A stretch of DNA of 64,000 nucleotides from SSF14 sp037045585. Its GTDB lineage: Bacteria; Actinomycetota; Acidimicrobiia; Acidimicrobiales; Microtrichaceae. The DNA lies in assembly GCA_037045585.1 (NCBI GenBank), contig JBAOIR010000054.1, forward strand, positions 1 to 64,000, read 5' to 3'. Both the position numbers and the translations under genes were made by a program. Shown piece after piece: positions 27,137 through 36,636 of the stretch. The first letter of the stretch is position 1. Each line of letters begins with the position of its first letter. The notes below the pieces were generated by a model, which was not told where the DNA came from, made no database searches, and saw only the letters and a list, made by a program, of their open reading frames with translations.

Positions 27137-29523
27137 GAGGTGACCGCCACCGGGATGCGAGCCTTCTGCGGCGGCAGATAGCGAGGCTCGGGCCGCCCGT
27201 ACAACGTCGTGCGCTGGACCAGCGTCCGACCCATCGGCTCGACGAGCGCCGCGAAGTCGGCCTCGGTCAACATCTGGCCGTGCTCCGCTCCGGCGGCACG
27301 GCTGATGTTCTCGTTGATGAGGGTGCCGCCCAGGTCGTTGACGCCGGCGGCCAGCAGCTGCCGCACCCCGCCGAGTCCGAGCTTCACCCACGACGCCTGG
27401 ATGTTGTCGATGGAGCCGTGATAGGCGATGCGCCCGACGGCGTGCATCAGGATCGACTCTCGGAACGTCGGCCCCCGCCTCGACCGCTTCTGGAGGTAGA
27501 TCGGCGACGCCATGTGCACGAACGGCAACGGCACGAACTCGGTGAACCCGCCGGTCTCGGCCTGGAGGTCGCGGGTGGCGACGATGTGGCGCGCCCAGCT
27601 CCTCGGCGACTCGATCGACCCGAACATGATCGTCACGTTGGAGCGGAGGCCGACCTGGTGGGCGGTGCGATGGGCGTCGAGCCACTCTTGGGTGTCGATC
27701 TTGTCGGAGCACAGGATCTTGCGGATCTCGTCGTCGAGGATCTCCGCAGCGGTGCCGGGGAGCGTCCGGAGCCCGGCGTCCATCATGCGGCGCAGGTAGT
27801 CGGCGAGCGGCTCGCCGTTGCGCTTCGCGCCCTCGGTGACCTCGAGCGCGGTGAAGCCGTGCACGTGGATGTCGGGCGCCGCCTCCTTCACTGCTCGGGT
27901 GACGTCGAGGTAGTACTCGCCGTCGAAGTCGGGGTGGATGCCTCCCTGCAGGCACACCTCGGTCGCGCCCATGTCCCACGCCTCACTGACGCGACCGGCG
28001 ATCTCCTCGAGGGTCAAGAGGTACGGCTTGCCTCGGAGGTTGAGGGAGAGTGGACCTTTCGAGAATCCGCAGAACTTGCACTTGAACGTGCACACGTTCG
28101 TGTAGTTGATGTTGCGGTTCGACACCCAGGTGACGTCGTCGCCCACGGTCTCGCGGCGCAGCTGGTCGGCCAACGCCGCCACGGCGAGGACCTCGGGGCC
28201 GCGGGCCGAGAACAGGGTGGTGATCTCGTCCTCGCCCACCTGCTCGCCGGTGCGGACGCCGTCGAGCACCGCGGCGACGGCGCCGGTGAGTGCCGGCCCC
28301 TCGGACCGGATGACGCCGATGTTGGCGAGCGCGCCGTGGATGGTGACCGAGGACGTCTCGATGACGACGGGCGGATCGGTGTCGGCGCCCGAGTACCAGA
28401 CGGTGGCGCCGGGGTGCTCGTCGAGGGTGTCGCGGTCGCGGGCCAGTGACTCGGCGTCGGAGCGGTCGAGCACCGGGAACCGCATGGGCCCGGCGAGCCA
28501 ACGCTCCGGGGCGGCGGCGAACTCGGGGTAGATCGTGAGGCGCGGCGCCAGGGTGTGGCCGGCCGCTTCGGTCACGGCGCAGAGCCGGTCGATCGCCGGC
28601 CAGGGCCGTTCGGGGTTCACGTGGTCGGCGGTCACCGGCGACACGCCACCCCAGTCGTCGATGCCGGCGCCGAGGAGCGAACCGAAGTCGTCGGTGAGGT
28701 TCGGTGGGACCTGCAGGTGGACGTCGGCGGGGAGGATGAGCCGGGCCAGGGCGATGGCGTCGAGGTAGTCGTCGGGCGGGCACGGGCGGGCTGCGTGCAT
28801 CGAGGTGCCGGGCTTGGGAAGGAAGTTCTGGACGATGACCTCCTGCACGTGGCCGTGGCGGCGATGCGACTCGGCGATGGCCTCCAGCGCGTCGACCCGG
28901 TCGGAGCGTGACTCGCCGATGCCGACGAGGATGCCCGTCGTGAACGGGATCTGCAGCTCACCGGCCCACTCGAGGGTCGCCAACCGACGTTCGGGCGTCT
29001 TGTCGGGGGAGCCCCGGTGGGCGTCGAGGTCGGGATTGAGCGATTCGAGCATCATGCCCTGGCTGGCCGACACCTCGCGGAGCTGCGCCAGCTCGCCGCG
29101 GGTGAGCGCGCCGGCGTTGGCGTGGGGGAGCAGCCCGGTCTCGTCGCGGACCAGCGCGCACATCGCGGCGAGGTAGTCGACGGTCGATGCGTATCCGTGC
29201 CCGGCGAGCCACTCGGCGGCGACGGGGTACCGGAGCTCGGGACGCTCGCCGAGGGTGAACAGCGCCTCGTGGCATCCGACCTCGGCGCCCGCCACGGCGA
29301 TGGCGAGCACCTGCTCGGGCGTGAGGTACGGCGCATCGAGGCGCGCCGGCGGCTGGGCGAACGTGCAGTACCCGCACTTGTCCTGGCACAGCATCGTGAG
29401 CGGGATGAACACCTTGGGTGAGTAGGTCACCCGATTGCCGTGGTGCGCGTCGCGGATTGCCGCGGCCTCGGCGAGGAGGTCGGCCAACGGCACGTCGGTG
29501 AGCGAGCGATCAGTGGTGGACAT
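27133..29523 (-). CDS. fbiC: Bifunctional FO synthase (CofG-CofH fusion)
   Basis: 796 residues, intact. Two radical-SAM halves: the N-terminal CofG-like half with MLCQDKCGYCTF (Cys46, Cys50, Cys53), and the C-terminal CofH-like half with NVCTFKCKFCGFSKG near residue 480. Together they make 7,8-didemethyl-8-hydroxy-5-deazariboflavin, the F420 chromophore, from tyrosine and a pyrimidine. The fused form is typical of Actinobacteria. Its start overlaps the HxlR regulator gene by 14 nt and its stop overlaps the LOG gene. Confidence 0.95.
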   Translation of the reverse strand: MSTTDRSLTDVPLADLLAEAAAIRDAHHGNRVTYSPKVFIPLTMLCQDKCGYCTFAQPPARLDAPYLTPEQVLAIAVAGAEVGCHEALFTLGERPELRYPVAAEWLAGHGYASTVDYLAAMCALVRDETGLLPHANAGALTRGELAQLREVSASQGMMLESLNPDLDAHRGSPDKTPERRLATLEWAGELQIPFTTGILVGIGESRSDRVDALEAIAESHRRHGHVQEVIVQNFLPKPGTSMHAARPCPPDDYLDAIALARLILPADVHLQVPPNLTDDFGSLLGAGIDDWGGVSPVTADHVNPERPWPAIDRLCAVTEAAGHTLAPRLTIYPEFAAAPERWLAGPMRFPVLDRSDAESLARDRDTLDEHPGATVWYSGADTDPPVVIETSSVTIHGALANIGVIRSEGPALTGAVAAVLDGVRTGEQVGEDEITTLFSARGPEVLAVAALADQLRRETVGDDVTWVSNRNINYTNVCTFKCKFCGFSKGPLSLNLRGKPYLLTLEEIAGRVSEAWDMGATEVCLQGGIHPDFDGEYYLDVTRAVKEAAPDIHVHGFTALEVTEGAKRNGEPLADYLRRMMDAGLRTLPGTAAEILDDEIRKILCSDKIDTQEWLDAHRTAHQVGLRSNVTIMFGSIESPRSWARHIVATRDLQAETGGFTEFVPLPFVHMASPIYLQKRSRRGPTFRESILMHAVGRIAYHGSIDNIQASWVKLGLGGVRQLLAAGVNDLGGTLINENISRAAGAEHGQMLTEADFAALVEPMGRTLVQRTTLYGRPEPRYLPPQKARIPVAVTS

Positions 29524-30043
29524 GTGTGGCTCCCGACGAGTGGGCGGTGGCGGCGTGGGGGTTGCGGCTGGCGATGTCGCCGGGTGTGAAGGTCTGTTGA
29601 CAGGTGCGGCACCAGAAGCCCTGTTCGAGCTCGGACCCGCAGGGTTCGTGTACGAGCACGGTGGGAGAGCGGCCGTCGTTGAGCCAGCGGTCGCCCCAGC
29701 GCATGAGGGCGACGAGCGCTGGTGACAGCTCCATGCCCATGGGCGTCAGGCGGTACTCGAAGCGCTCGGGGCTGGTCTGGTAGCGGCGTCGCACCATGAT
29801 CCCGGCATCGACCAGCTTCTTCAGGCGGTCGGCGAGGACGGGCCGGGCAATGTCGAGATCGCGCCGGAAGTCGTCGAACCGGCGGATGCCCCGGAACGCG
29901 TCCCGCATGATCAGGATGGTCCAGCGGTCGCCGATGACACCGAGCGCCCGGGCGATCGAGCAGTCGAGTTCGGCCGCCGGGGCCGCGCCGGCCTCGGGTT
30001 CGGGCGCGTCGGGAATCGGCGGGGATTCGGTGACCTGGGACAT
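29510..30043 (-). CDS. HxlR-family transcriptional regulator with C-terminal cysteine motif
   Basis: 177 residues. The winged-helix core is LDCSIARALGVIGDRWTILIMRDAFRGIRRFDDFRRDL, ARPVLADRLKKLVDAGI and FEYRLTPMGMELSPALVAL, diagnostic of HxlR proteins; Cys near the start of this core is the usual redox cysteine. A C-terminal extension HEPCGSELEQGFWCRTCQQTF adds three cysteines that could bind zinc. It overlaps fbiC by 14 nt, suggesting it controls F420 synthesis as well as itself. Probably leaderless, from a TAAGGT box 8 nt before the ATG. Confidence 0.85.
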   Translation of the reverse strand: MSQVTESPPIPDAPEPEAGAAPAAELDCSIARALGVIGDRWTILIMRDAFRGIRRFDDFRRDLDIARPVLADRLKKLVDAGIMVRRRYQTSPERFEYRLTPMGMELSPALVALMRWGDRWLNDGRSPTVLVHEPCGSELEQGFWCRTCQQTFTPGDIASRNPHAATAHSSGATHVHH

Positions 30044-30051
30044 GCCGGGGG

Positions 30052-30096
30052 ACCTTAGTTCGGAAAACGAACCGACGTGAGTTCACTTCGCGAACT
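30052..30096 (-). promoter_or_regulatory. HxlR promoter with two inverted-repeat operators
   Basis: A minus-strand -10 box TAAGGT (30057-30052) lies 8 nt before the ATG at 30043. Just upstream are two dyads, GTTCG-5-CGAAC (30058-30072) and AGTTC-7-GAACT (30080-30096), spaced about 22 bp centre to centre, i.e. on the same DNA face. This fits autorepression. Confidence 0.65.
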
Positions 30097-30215
30097 GACT
30101 CGGGCGCACTGAGCCCGGAGATGGGGCGGGGTGGAGGATCGGCCCAATAGGCTCTCCCCTGGCTCCGGGTGACGTCGGGCCGTGTCGTTGCTGCCCGCCC
30201 TCCCGGAGAACCCTG

Positions 30216-31595
30216 ATGACGCAGACCTCACCGTCGCGCCGATCGTCGCCCGACTCGCCGCCGGGCCGTCCTCGCGACGGCTTGCTCGACCTGCTGCGGA
30301 GCCTGTCGATCACCCGTGTGATCGGTATCCACCTGATCGGCCGATCCGGATTCTGGTTCTGGCCGGCTCCCACGTACGTCCTGCCGGGCATGCCGATGGT
30401 GTTCTTCGTCTCGGGTGCGCTGGTGCGCAAGACCCTCGGCACCGTCGACGGCGCTCGCCGGTCCGCGCTCACCTACTGGCGCTCGACGTTCCGCCGTCTG
30501 CTGGTGCCGTACTGGGCGTACTACGCAGTGATGGCGCTCGTCGCCGTCGTCGCCGACGCCGGCCACACGAGCGACTACTGGACGGTCCGCTACGGCGACC
30601 TGCTGCTCGGAGCGACGGGCTTCGTGGTGCCCGAGGGCTCCCTCTTCATGCGTCGCCACACCGGGCACCTGTGGTTCATGTCGGCCTTCCTCGTGTTGAC
30701 CCTGTTCGCGCCGTTGCTCGTCCGGCTCTTCGAACGGTTCCGCGGCCTCGTGATGATCTTCCCGCTGTCCCTCTTCGCCTGGGTCGAGTGGCGCATCTCC
30801 GGCGGCGAGGACGTCCGCACCGAGCTCGACAAGCTCGCCACGTTCTCCGTCCCCTACGTCGCCGGCTTCTGGTACACCGAGAACTCGTTCAAGCGGATCC
30901 CCCGGTGGGCGTTCGCTGCAGCGTCGGCAGTCTGTGCCGCCGGGGCGTGGTGGTACGACGGGATCCGGCCCGGGGCCGTGAACGCGTCGGGCATCAAGCA
31001 CCTGCTCGTCGGGGGAGCGTGGCTCGCGGCCTCGTTCGCGGCAGCGCCGCAGCTCCGCCGAGTGGCCGACCGGTTCCGCACCGTCATCGACCGGATCAGC
31101 CGCCGCACGTTCACGATCTTCCTCTGGGGATGGACAACGAGCGTCGTCGCCTGGGACCGCGCCGGGTCCATCACCGAGAGCGTCTGGCAACGCCGCTCGC
31201 TGTACTGGGTGTTCGCCCTGGCGCTCCTGGCCGTGGCGGTCGCTCTGTTCGGGTGGGTCGAGGACGTCGCCGCCGGGCGTGGTGGAACGCGGCGATCGGC
31301 GAAGGCGGCTGCGTCGCCGGCCGATTTCATGCGGGTGCCGGCGCCTTCGGCGGCCTTGCGAGCGCACCCAGGAGCTCGTCGAAGGACTTCGAACGAGGCC
31401 ACGCCCTCGGTCTCGAGCTGTCGCGGTGACGTCGTCGAGGTCGACCCCCACGCCGGCCAGCGTCCCAGCACGGCCTGGGCGCCGGCGAGGTCGGCGTCGA
31501 CGGTGCGCGCCACGGTGCCGTGGTCCTCGAACGCCTCGAGGGTGGCGTCGGGCATGGTGTTGACCGTGTCCGGCCCGATGAGCGTGTCGACGTAG
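30216..31595 (+). CDS. Membrane acyltransferase (acyltransferase 3 family)
   Basis: The first 350 or so residues read as a multi-pass membrane protein: SITRVIGIHLIGRSGFW near the start (the R-x10-H-type region of acyltransferase 3), GMPMVFFVSGALVRKTLG, TGHLWFMSAFLVLTLFAPLLV, RTFTIFLWGWTTSVVAWDRA and a last helix FALALLAVAVALFGWV. It probably O-acylates a surface sugar. From about 31,300 the frame runs antisense through the end of transaldolase and becomes low-complexity, so the true stop is probably near 31,330 and lost to a shift. ATG 30216 follows GGAGAA. Confidence 0.75.
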   Translation: MTQTSPSRRSSPDSPPGRPRDGLLDLLRSLSITRVIGIHLIGRSGFWFWPAPTYVLPGMPMVFFVSGALVRKTLGTVDGARRSALTYWRSTFRRLLVPYWAYYAVMALVAVVADAGHTSDYWTVRYGDLLLGATGFVVPEGSLFMRRHTGHLWFMSAFLVLTLFAPLLVRLFERFRGLVMIFPLSLFAWVEWRISGGEDVRTELDKLATFSVPYVAGFWYTENSFKRIPRWAFAAASAVCAAGAWWYDGIRPGAVNASGIKHLLVGGAWLAASFAAAPQLRRVADRFRTVIDRISRRTFTIFLWGWTTSVVAWDRAGSITESVWQRRSLYWVFALALLAVAVALFGWVEDVAAGRGGTRRSAKAAASPADFMRVPAPSAALRAHPGARRRTSNEATPSVSSCRGDVVEVDPHAGQRPSTAWAPARSASTVRATVPWSSNASRVASGMVLTVSGPMSVST

Positions 31596-32430
31596 AGCGT
31601 GTCGGGGTAGGCACGGGTTCTTGGTCGACGTCGACGCCCACAGCGGCCGCTGCACCCGGGCGCCCCTGGCCGCCAGCGCCTCCCAGCGGGGACCGGAGAA
31701 GCGCCGAGGAAGATCTGGTAGGCGACCTGGGCCTGGGCGACCGCCGCCCTGCCCCGCAGGGCGAGCGCGTCGTCGGTGCCGATCGCATCGAGCCGACGGT
31801 CGACCTCGGTGTCGACGCGGCTGACGAAGAACGACGCCACCGACGACGGCGACAGGTCGCCGCCCCGGCCGCGAAGGCGGCCTCGAGGCCGGCGAGGTAC
31901 GCCTCGATGACCTCGGCGTAGCGCTCGAGGGAGAAGAGCAGCGTCACGTTGATGCTGCGCCCCTCGGCGATCATCGCCTGGATGGCCGGGAGCCCGCCTC
32001 GGTGCCGGGGATCTTGACGAGCAGGTTCGGTTGGGCGATCGTCGTCGTGCAGGTGGCGGGCCGCTGCCTCGGTGCCCTCGGTGTCATGGGCGAGCGACGG
32101 TGCCACCTCGACCGAGACGTAGCCGTCGATGCCGTCGGACTCGTCGTACACGGGGCGCAGCAGCGCCAACGCCCCTTCGATGTCCTGCACGACGAGCTTC
32201 CAGTACGCGTCCTCGATCGAGGAGCCCGAGCCGATCAGCTCGGAGAACTGCGCGGTGTACTCCTCGCCGGTCTCGATCGCCTTCTGGAAGATCGACGGGT
32301 TGGAGGTGATGCCCCGGACGCCGCGATCGATCCACTGCTGGATCTCCCCGGACTCGAGCCACGCACGCTTGAGGTTGTCGAGCCACGGGCTCTGGCCCTC
32401 GAACTCGTAGAGATCGTGTAGACGACCCAT
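31327..32430 (-). CDS. tal: Transaldolase, with multiple frameshifts
   Basis: Reassembled length about 368 residues, as expected for actinobacterial transaldolase. Motifs: SPWLDNLKRAWLESGEIQQW, GVRGITSNPSIFQKAIETG, VSVEVAPSLAHDTEGT, the catalytic-Lys region NLLVKIPGTEAG, GRSINVTLLFSLERYAEVIEAYLAG, and SFFVSRVDTEVDRRL. The frame breaks near 32057, 31995, 31862, 31703, 31623 and several times between 31465 and 31400. It exchanges dihydroxyacetone units in the pentose phosphate pathway, next to transketolase, whose stop overlaps its start (TGATG). Confidence 0.85.
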   Translation of the reverse strand: MGRLHDLYEFEGQSPWLDNLKRAWLESGEIQQWIDRGVRGITSNPSIFQKAIETGEEYTAQFSELIGSGSSIEDAYWKLVVQDIEGALALLRPVYDESDGIDGYVSVEVAPSLAHDTEGTEAAARHLHDDDRPTEPARQDPRHRGGLPAIQAMIAEGRSINVTLLFSLERYAEVIEAYLAGLEAAFAAGAATCRRRRWRRSSSAASTPRSTVGSMRSAPTTRSPCGAGRRSPRPRSPTRSSSALLRSPLGGAGGQGRPGAAAAVGVDVDQEPVPTPTRSTSTRSSGRTRSTPCPTPPSRRSRTTAPWRAPSTPTSPAPRPCWDAGRRGGRPRRRHRDSSRPRAWPRSKSFDELLGALARPPKAPAPA

Positions 32431-34419
32431 CATCTGTCTCCGTTCAGCTCTGCTCGTCGCTGAACCAGGGCGGTGGCCCGGGTCGACGACGTTGTCCACG
32501 TTGATACCGAACTTGTCGAGCACCAGATCACCCGGTGCCGACGCACCGAAGCGGTCGATGCCGATCACGTCGTCGGCCCAGCGGTGCCACCCGAACGTGA
32601 CCTGCGCCTCGACGGCGAGGGTCGGCACGTCGGAGGGCAGGACCGAGGCCTGGTAGGAGCGCCCTGCCGCCTCGAACCGTTCCCAACTGGGCAGCGAGAC
32701 CACCCGGGCCACGATGCCGTCGGCGGCGAGGCGGTCGGCAGCGGCCAGGATGACCGAGACCTCCGAGCCCGTGGCGACCAGGTTGAGCTGTGCACCCTCG
32801 GCCTCACGGAGCACGTAGCCACCGTTGGCGACGCCCTCGAACGAGGTGCCCTCGAGCACCGGCAGGTTCTGGCGGCTCATGATGAGCGCCATCGGGGCGT
32901 TGCCCTCGACGGCGAGGCGGACGGCGTGCACCGTCTCGTTGGCGTCGGCCGGACGCATGACGTCGAGGCCGGGGATGGCCCGAAGGGCGGCCACGTGCTC
33001 GACGGGCTGGTGGGTGGGGCCGTCCTCGCCCACACCGACCGAGTCGTGCGACCAGGCGAAGATCACCTTCGTGCCCATCAGCGCGGCGAGGCGTACCGAC
33101 GGGCGCATGTAGTCGCTGAACACGAGGAACGTGCCGCCGACGGGCAGGACGCCGCCGTGCAGTGCCATGCCGTTCATCGTGGCGCCCATGGCGTGCTCGC
33201 GGACCCCGAAGTGGATCTGGCGACCTTCGGGGTGCTCGGGGCTGAGGGCGGTCTGGCCCTTCAATTCGGTACCGGTGTTGCCGGTGAGGTCGGCGCCGCC
33301 GGCCATGAGGCCGGGCACCACGTCGACGATCGCGGTGAGTGCCTTGGCCAGTGCGACACGGGTGGCGACCGAGTCGCCGACCTCGAAGGTGGGCAGGGCC
33401 GATTCCCAGCCGGGGAGGCCGGCCCCAGCGAGGCGGGCGGTCCACTCGGCGTGCCGTTCGCCGAGGGCGGTGTCGAGGCCGGCTTCCCAGGCGAGGCGGG
33501 CCGCCGAGCCGGCGGTGCCGGCGGCGCGGTACAGCTCGACGACCTCGTCGGGCACATAGAACGACTGGTCGGTCGGCAGGCCCATGACCTCTTTGGTCGC
33601 CTCGATGTCGGCGGCCTTGAAGGCCAGGCCGTGCGCCGACGGACTGTCGGTCAGCGTCGGCGACGGGAACCCGATGTGGCTGCGGAGGATGATGATCGTC
33701 GGCGCCCCGCTGTGGGCCTTCGCCGCCACGAGCGCAGCCTCGAGCGCGTCGAGGTCCTCGGCGATCTCACCGACCTCGACGACGTTCCAGCCATAGCCAC
33801 GGAACCGCTCGGCGGCGTTGTCGGTGAGCGCGAGCTCGGTGACGCCGTCGATCGACACGTGGTTGTCGTCGTAGATCACCGTGAGGTGGTCGAGCTGCAG
33901 GTGACCGGCGAGCGACGCGGCCTCGTGGCTGATGCCCTCCGACAGGTCGCCGTCGCCGGCGATGCACCAGATGTGGTGGTTGGTGGCGGCCTCGCCGAAC
34001 CGGGCGCGCAGCGACTGCTCGGCCATCGCCATGCCGACGGCGTTGGCGAAGCCCTGGCCCAGGGGTCCGGTGGTGACCTCGACGCCGGCGGTGTGGTGCA
34101 CCTCGGGGTGGCCGGGCGTTGCTGAACCCCACTGGCGGAACTGCTCGAGGTCCTCGAGGGTCAGGCCGTACCCGGTGAGGTACAGGAATGAGTACTGCAG
34201 GATCGATGCGTGGCCGGCCGAGAGCACGAAGCGGTCACGGTCGGGCCAGTCGGGGGCGGTGGCGTCGTAGCGCATGACCCGCGTGAACAGGACGTGGGCG
34301 AGTGGTGCCAACGCCATCGCCGTGCCCTGGTGGCCGGAGTTGGCCTTCGCCGGTCCGTCCATCGCGAGTGCTTTGACGACGTTGATGCCGAGCCGTTCCT
34401 GGTCCGCGGTGAAGCCCAC
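32430..34419 (-). CDS. tkt: Transketolase, one frameshift near the end
   Basis: About 663 residues from GTG 34417-34419, preceded by GAAGGGG. ThDP-enzyme motifs: ANSGHQGTAMALAPLAHVLF, TGPLGQGFANAVGMA, IAGDGDLSEGISHEAASLAGH and DDNHVSIDG (ThDP/metal), later HDSVGVGEDGPTHQPVEHVA and WHRWADDVIGIDRFGASAPG. It moves two-carbon units in the pentose phosphate pathway. As sequenced, an extra C near 32485 carries the frame past its stop into transaldolase; removing it gives VDRATALVQRRAELNGDR and a TGA that overlaps the tal start. Confidence 0.92.
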
Positions 34420-34475
34420 GTGGTTCCCCTTCTCGTAGAAGTGCCGACGGGGGATGAGTCGCGCCGTGCGAGGCA

Positions 34476-34481
34476 ACCCTA
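34476..34481 (-). promoter_or_regulatory. -10 box TAGGGT of transketolase
   Basis: Minus-strand TAGGGT about 57 nt before the GTG start, giving a leader of about 50 nt that ends in a GAAGGGG ribosome site. Confidence 0.5.
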
Positions 34482-34593
34482 ATCGCTCGCCGTGGCGGGC
34501 CCGAACGGGTGGGTCGCAGCTTCCGGGCGCGCCGCCGGGTCGGATGTGACCCGCTGGCGCGCCCAGAACGCGCGCACCACTCGTGAGTCGGCG

Positions 34594-35368
34594 TCAGCGG
34601 CCGGTCGCGCTGAAGTGCATGTAGTCCTTCAGCGATGACCACGTGCCGCCCCAGACCAGACCGGCGCGCTTCATGGCGGCCACCGGCAGCGAGCCCTTCA
34701 CGATCGTGCCCGGCACCGAAGCGTTGCGTGCCGTCGTTCCGTTCTCGGGGATGACCGTCGCACCCTTGATGTAGGGGTTCTGGACGGGGTTGATGTCGAT
34801 GGCCGTGCCGTAGGAGTGCTGAGACCAGCCACTCGACGAGCCCGTCGTCGGCCGGCAGAAGAAGGCGGACGTGTCGTTGACCAGATCGGGCCCGTGGGTC
34901 TCGATGAAGCTTCCGTCGGGGCGGAAATCGGTTGGGCTCGCGAAACTTCTCCGCCGTGTCCATGCGGTTGATCGGGAACTTCGCGTCCCACAGCTCCCGG
35001 AACGCCCGGATCGTCTGCAGCGCGATGTTGCGGTGCACGATCAGTTCGCCGGTGTGGCCGGCGTTGTCGAAGCCCCAGTAGCTCACGGTGATCAGCCGCA
35101 GGTCCGCCGGACCAACAGGGCACCCCGGGCGCCACGACAACCCGAGCCGTGCGGCGTCGACACCGACGAGGGTCGCCGTGAACGACGCCTTGCGAGTGTT
35201 CTCGTTCTCCGCAGCAGTGATGAGGGCCACGACCTTCGACAGTTCGGGCTCGGTCAGGGCCGGCTTGCCCCGCTCGACGAGCCAGCGGTTGAACGCCGCA
35301 GCGTCGCAACCGGCGACACCGGCGAACAGTGCGGCAGTGGTGAGGACGATCAGGAAGCGGCGGCGCAT
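34594..35368 (-). CDS. Lipoprotein peptidase of the M15 (VanY-like) family, one frameshift
   Basis: About 258 residues. The lipoprotein signal is MRRRFLIVLTTAALFAGVAGC with Cys21 as the lipid site (16 residues of hydrophobic core). The catalytic zinc motifs of M15 peptidases are SGWSQHSYGTAIDINPVQ (H-x6-D) and a C-terminal YMHFSATG His. It should cleave D-Ala-containing wall peptides outside the membrane. The frame breaks near 34937 where one G is extra after TTTCGC; the downstream frame reads SPTDFRPDGSFIETHGPD. Confidence 0.85.
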
Positions 35369-35490
35369 GATCTCAATCCTGCCGAACTCCGGTGGTCACG
35401 AGGGGGCACCCTCCACCCGGAACCCCGCGGTTTCGGTCGCGGTGATCGCCGCTTGGCGGGCGATTCCGCGACCAGAACTCGCGGCAGGAG

Positions 35491-36636
35491 CTATCGCTGT
35501 GCTCCGAACAGCGCGATCGAGGCGGTGAAGCCGTGCACGAAGTTGACGCTGCCGACCGGACCGAACTCCCCGGCGCAGAACATGCCCGCGACCGCGCCGC
35601 CGGTCTGTTCGCTGACGACCTCGGCGTCGTGGCCGGGGGTGCCGAACAGGTTCGAGCCCCGGCCGTTGCACGTGAACACGAGGGCGCCCCGGGCTCGTTG
35701 GCCGTCGATGAGGGCGTGGAGGTCCTCGTCGGCGGATTCGGCGTCGCGGACCTGGAACTGCACCGTCGCTCCCACCGGCACCTCGTCGCCGATGGCGATC
35801 GCCCCGATCTTGCGGTCGGCGCCGAGGACGCCCCGGATGAGGAAGTCGCCGCGGCCGTAGTCGATCCGCTGCTCGTCGATCACGTGGCCGATGTGGAGGC
35901 CGTTCGCCAGCAGCCGCTTGTCGTGGTCGTTGAGCGAGTCGATCGTCTCGTTGAGACGGCTGAGCGCCTCCTGGCCGGCGAGCTCGTAGATGACGTTGCG
36001 TTCCGCCTTGGTCACCACGAACGGTTGCCCGATCGGCCGGCAGCCCTGCGACACGACGGTCGTGATCGGGACCGTGGGCGGGAGCCACACCCCGACCGCG
36101 CCGCTGCGGAACAGCTCGTCGTCGAGCACCAGGACGTTGCCGCCGGGACCCCGCGCCGCGGACGCCATGCCGCCGACGATCGCGACGTCCGGTGCCGATT
36201 CGCGGAGATGACCGAGCACCTGCTCGACGGGGAAGCTGAACGGGTCGGCGACCAGCAGCAACGTGCCGTCGTTTCGGTTGAGGACACCGCCACCGGCCAC
36301 GAAGAGATTGTCGGCGGTTGGGATGGCCTCGAGGCGGACCGGCTCGACGTCGACGTCGAACCGCGCCGCCCACAACACGATCCCCGGCGTCTCCTCGACC
36401 TCCTGGGACCCTCCGAGGACCGACACGGCGGTGGCCCCGACGAGCACCCGTGGGTTGACCAGTCGGCGCACCGCCCGGGCGATGTCCTCCAATGCGCCGG
36501 CATGGGGGCCGGTCACGAACAGCATGGCGACATCGGGCGGGGTGCCGAGCGACTCGAGTACCTGCCCGACGACCTCGCCGACGGCCTGCGTGGCGAGGGG
36601 GTGCTCGCTGAGCGCCGCGGCGAAGGTCGGGCCCAT
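35491..36636 (-). CDS. FIST (N and C) domain sensor protein
   Basis: 381 residues, intact. GTPPDVAMLFVTGPHAG, NPRVLVGATAVSVLGGSQEVEE, PDVAIVGGMASAARGPGG and the C-terminal RGALVFTCNGRGSNLFGTPGHDAE with MFCAGEFGPVG match the FIST domain, thought to bind small ligands such as amino acids. Here it stands alone, without kinase or cyclase. Its ATG overlaps the stop of the DUF6941-like gene (TGATG). Confidence 0.85.
   Translation of the reverse strand: MGPTFAAALSEHPLATQAVGEVVGQVLESLGTPPDVAMLFVTGPHAGALEDIARAVRRLVNPRVLVGATAVSVLGGSQEVEETPGIVLWAARFDVDVEPVRLEAIPTADNLFVAGGGVLNRNDGTLLLVADPFSFPVEQVLGHLRESAPDVAIVGGMASAARGPGGNVLVLDDELFRSGAVGVWLPPTVPITTVVSQGCRPIGQPFVVTKAERNVIYELAGQEALSRLNETIDSLNDHDKRLLANGLHIGHVIDEQRIDYGRGDFLIRGVLGADRKIGAIAIGDEVPVGATVQFQVRDAESADEDLHALIDGQRARGALVFTCNGRGSNLFGTPGHDAEVVSEQTGGAVAGMFCAGEFGPVGSVNFVHGFTASIALFGAQR

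Noticed and set aside
31327..34476. A 1,049-residue transketolase-transaldolase fusion
   Set aside because: Removing one extra C near 32,485 restores a natural transketolase end and a TGA that overlaps the transaldolase start; the fusion is an artefact of a +1 shift.
34551..34578. Another member of the palindromic repeat family
   Set aside because: It begins like the 25,919 copy (CTGG-GCGCCCAG), but the arms are just alternating GC and the pairing is weak; not counted.
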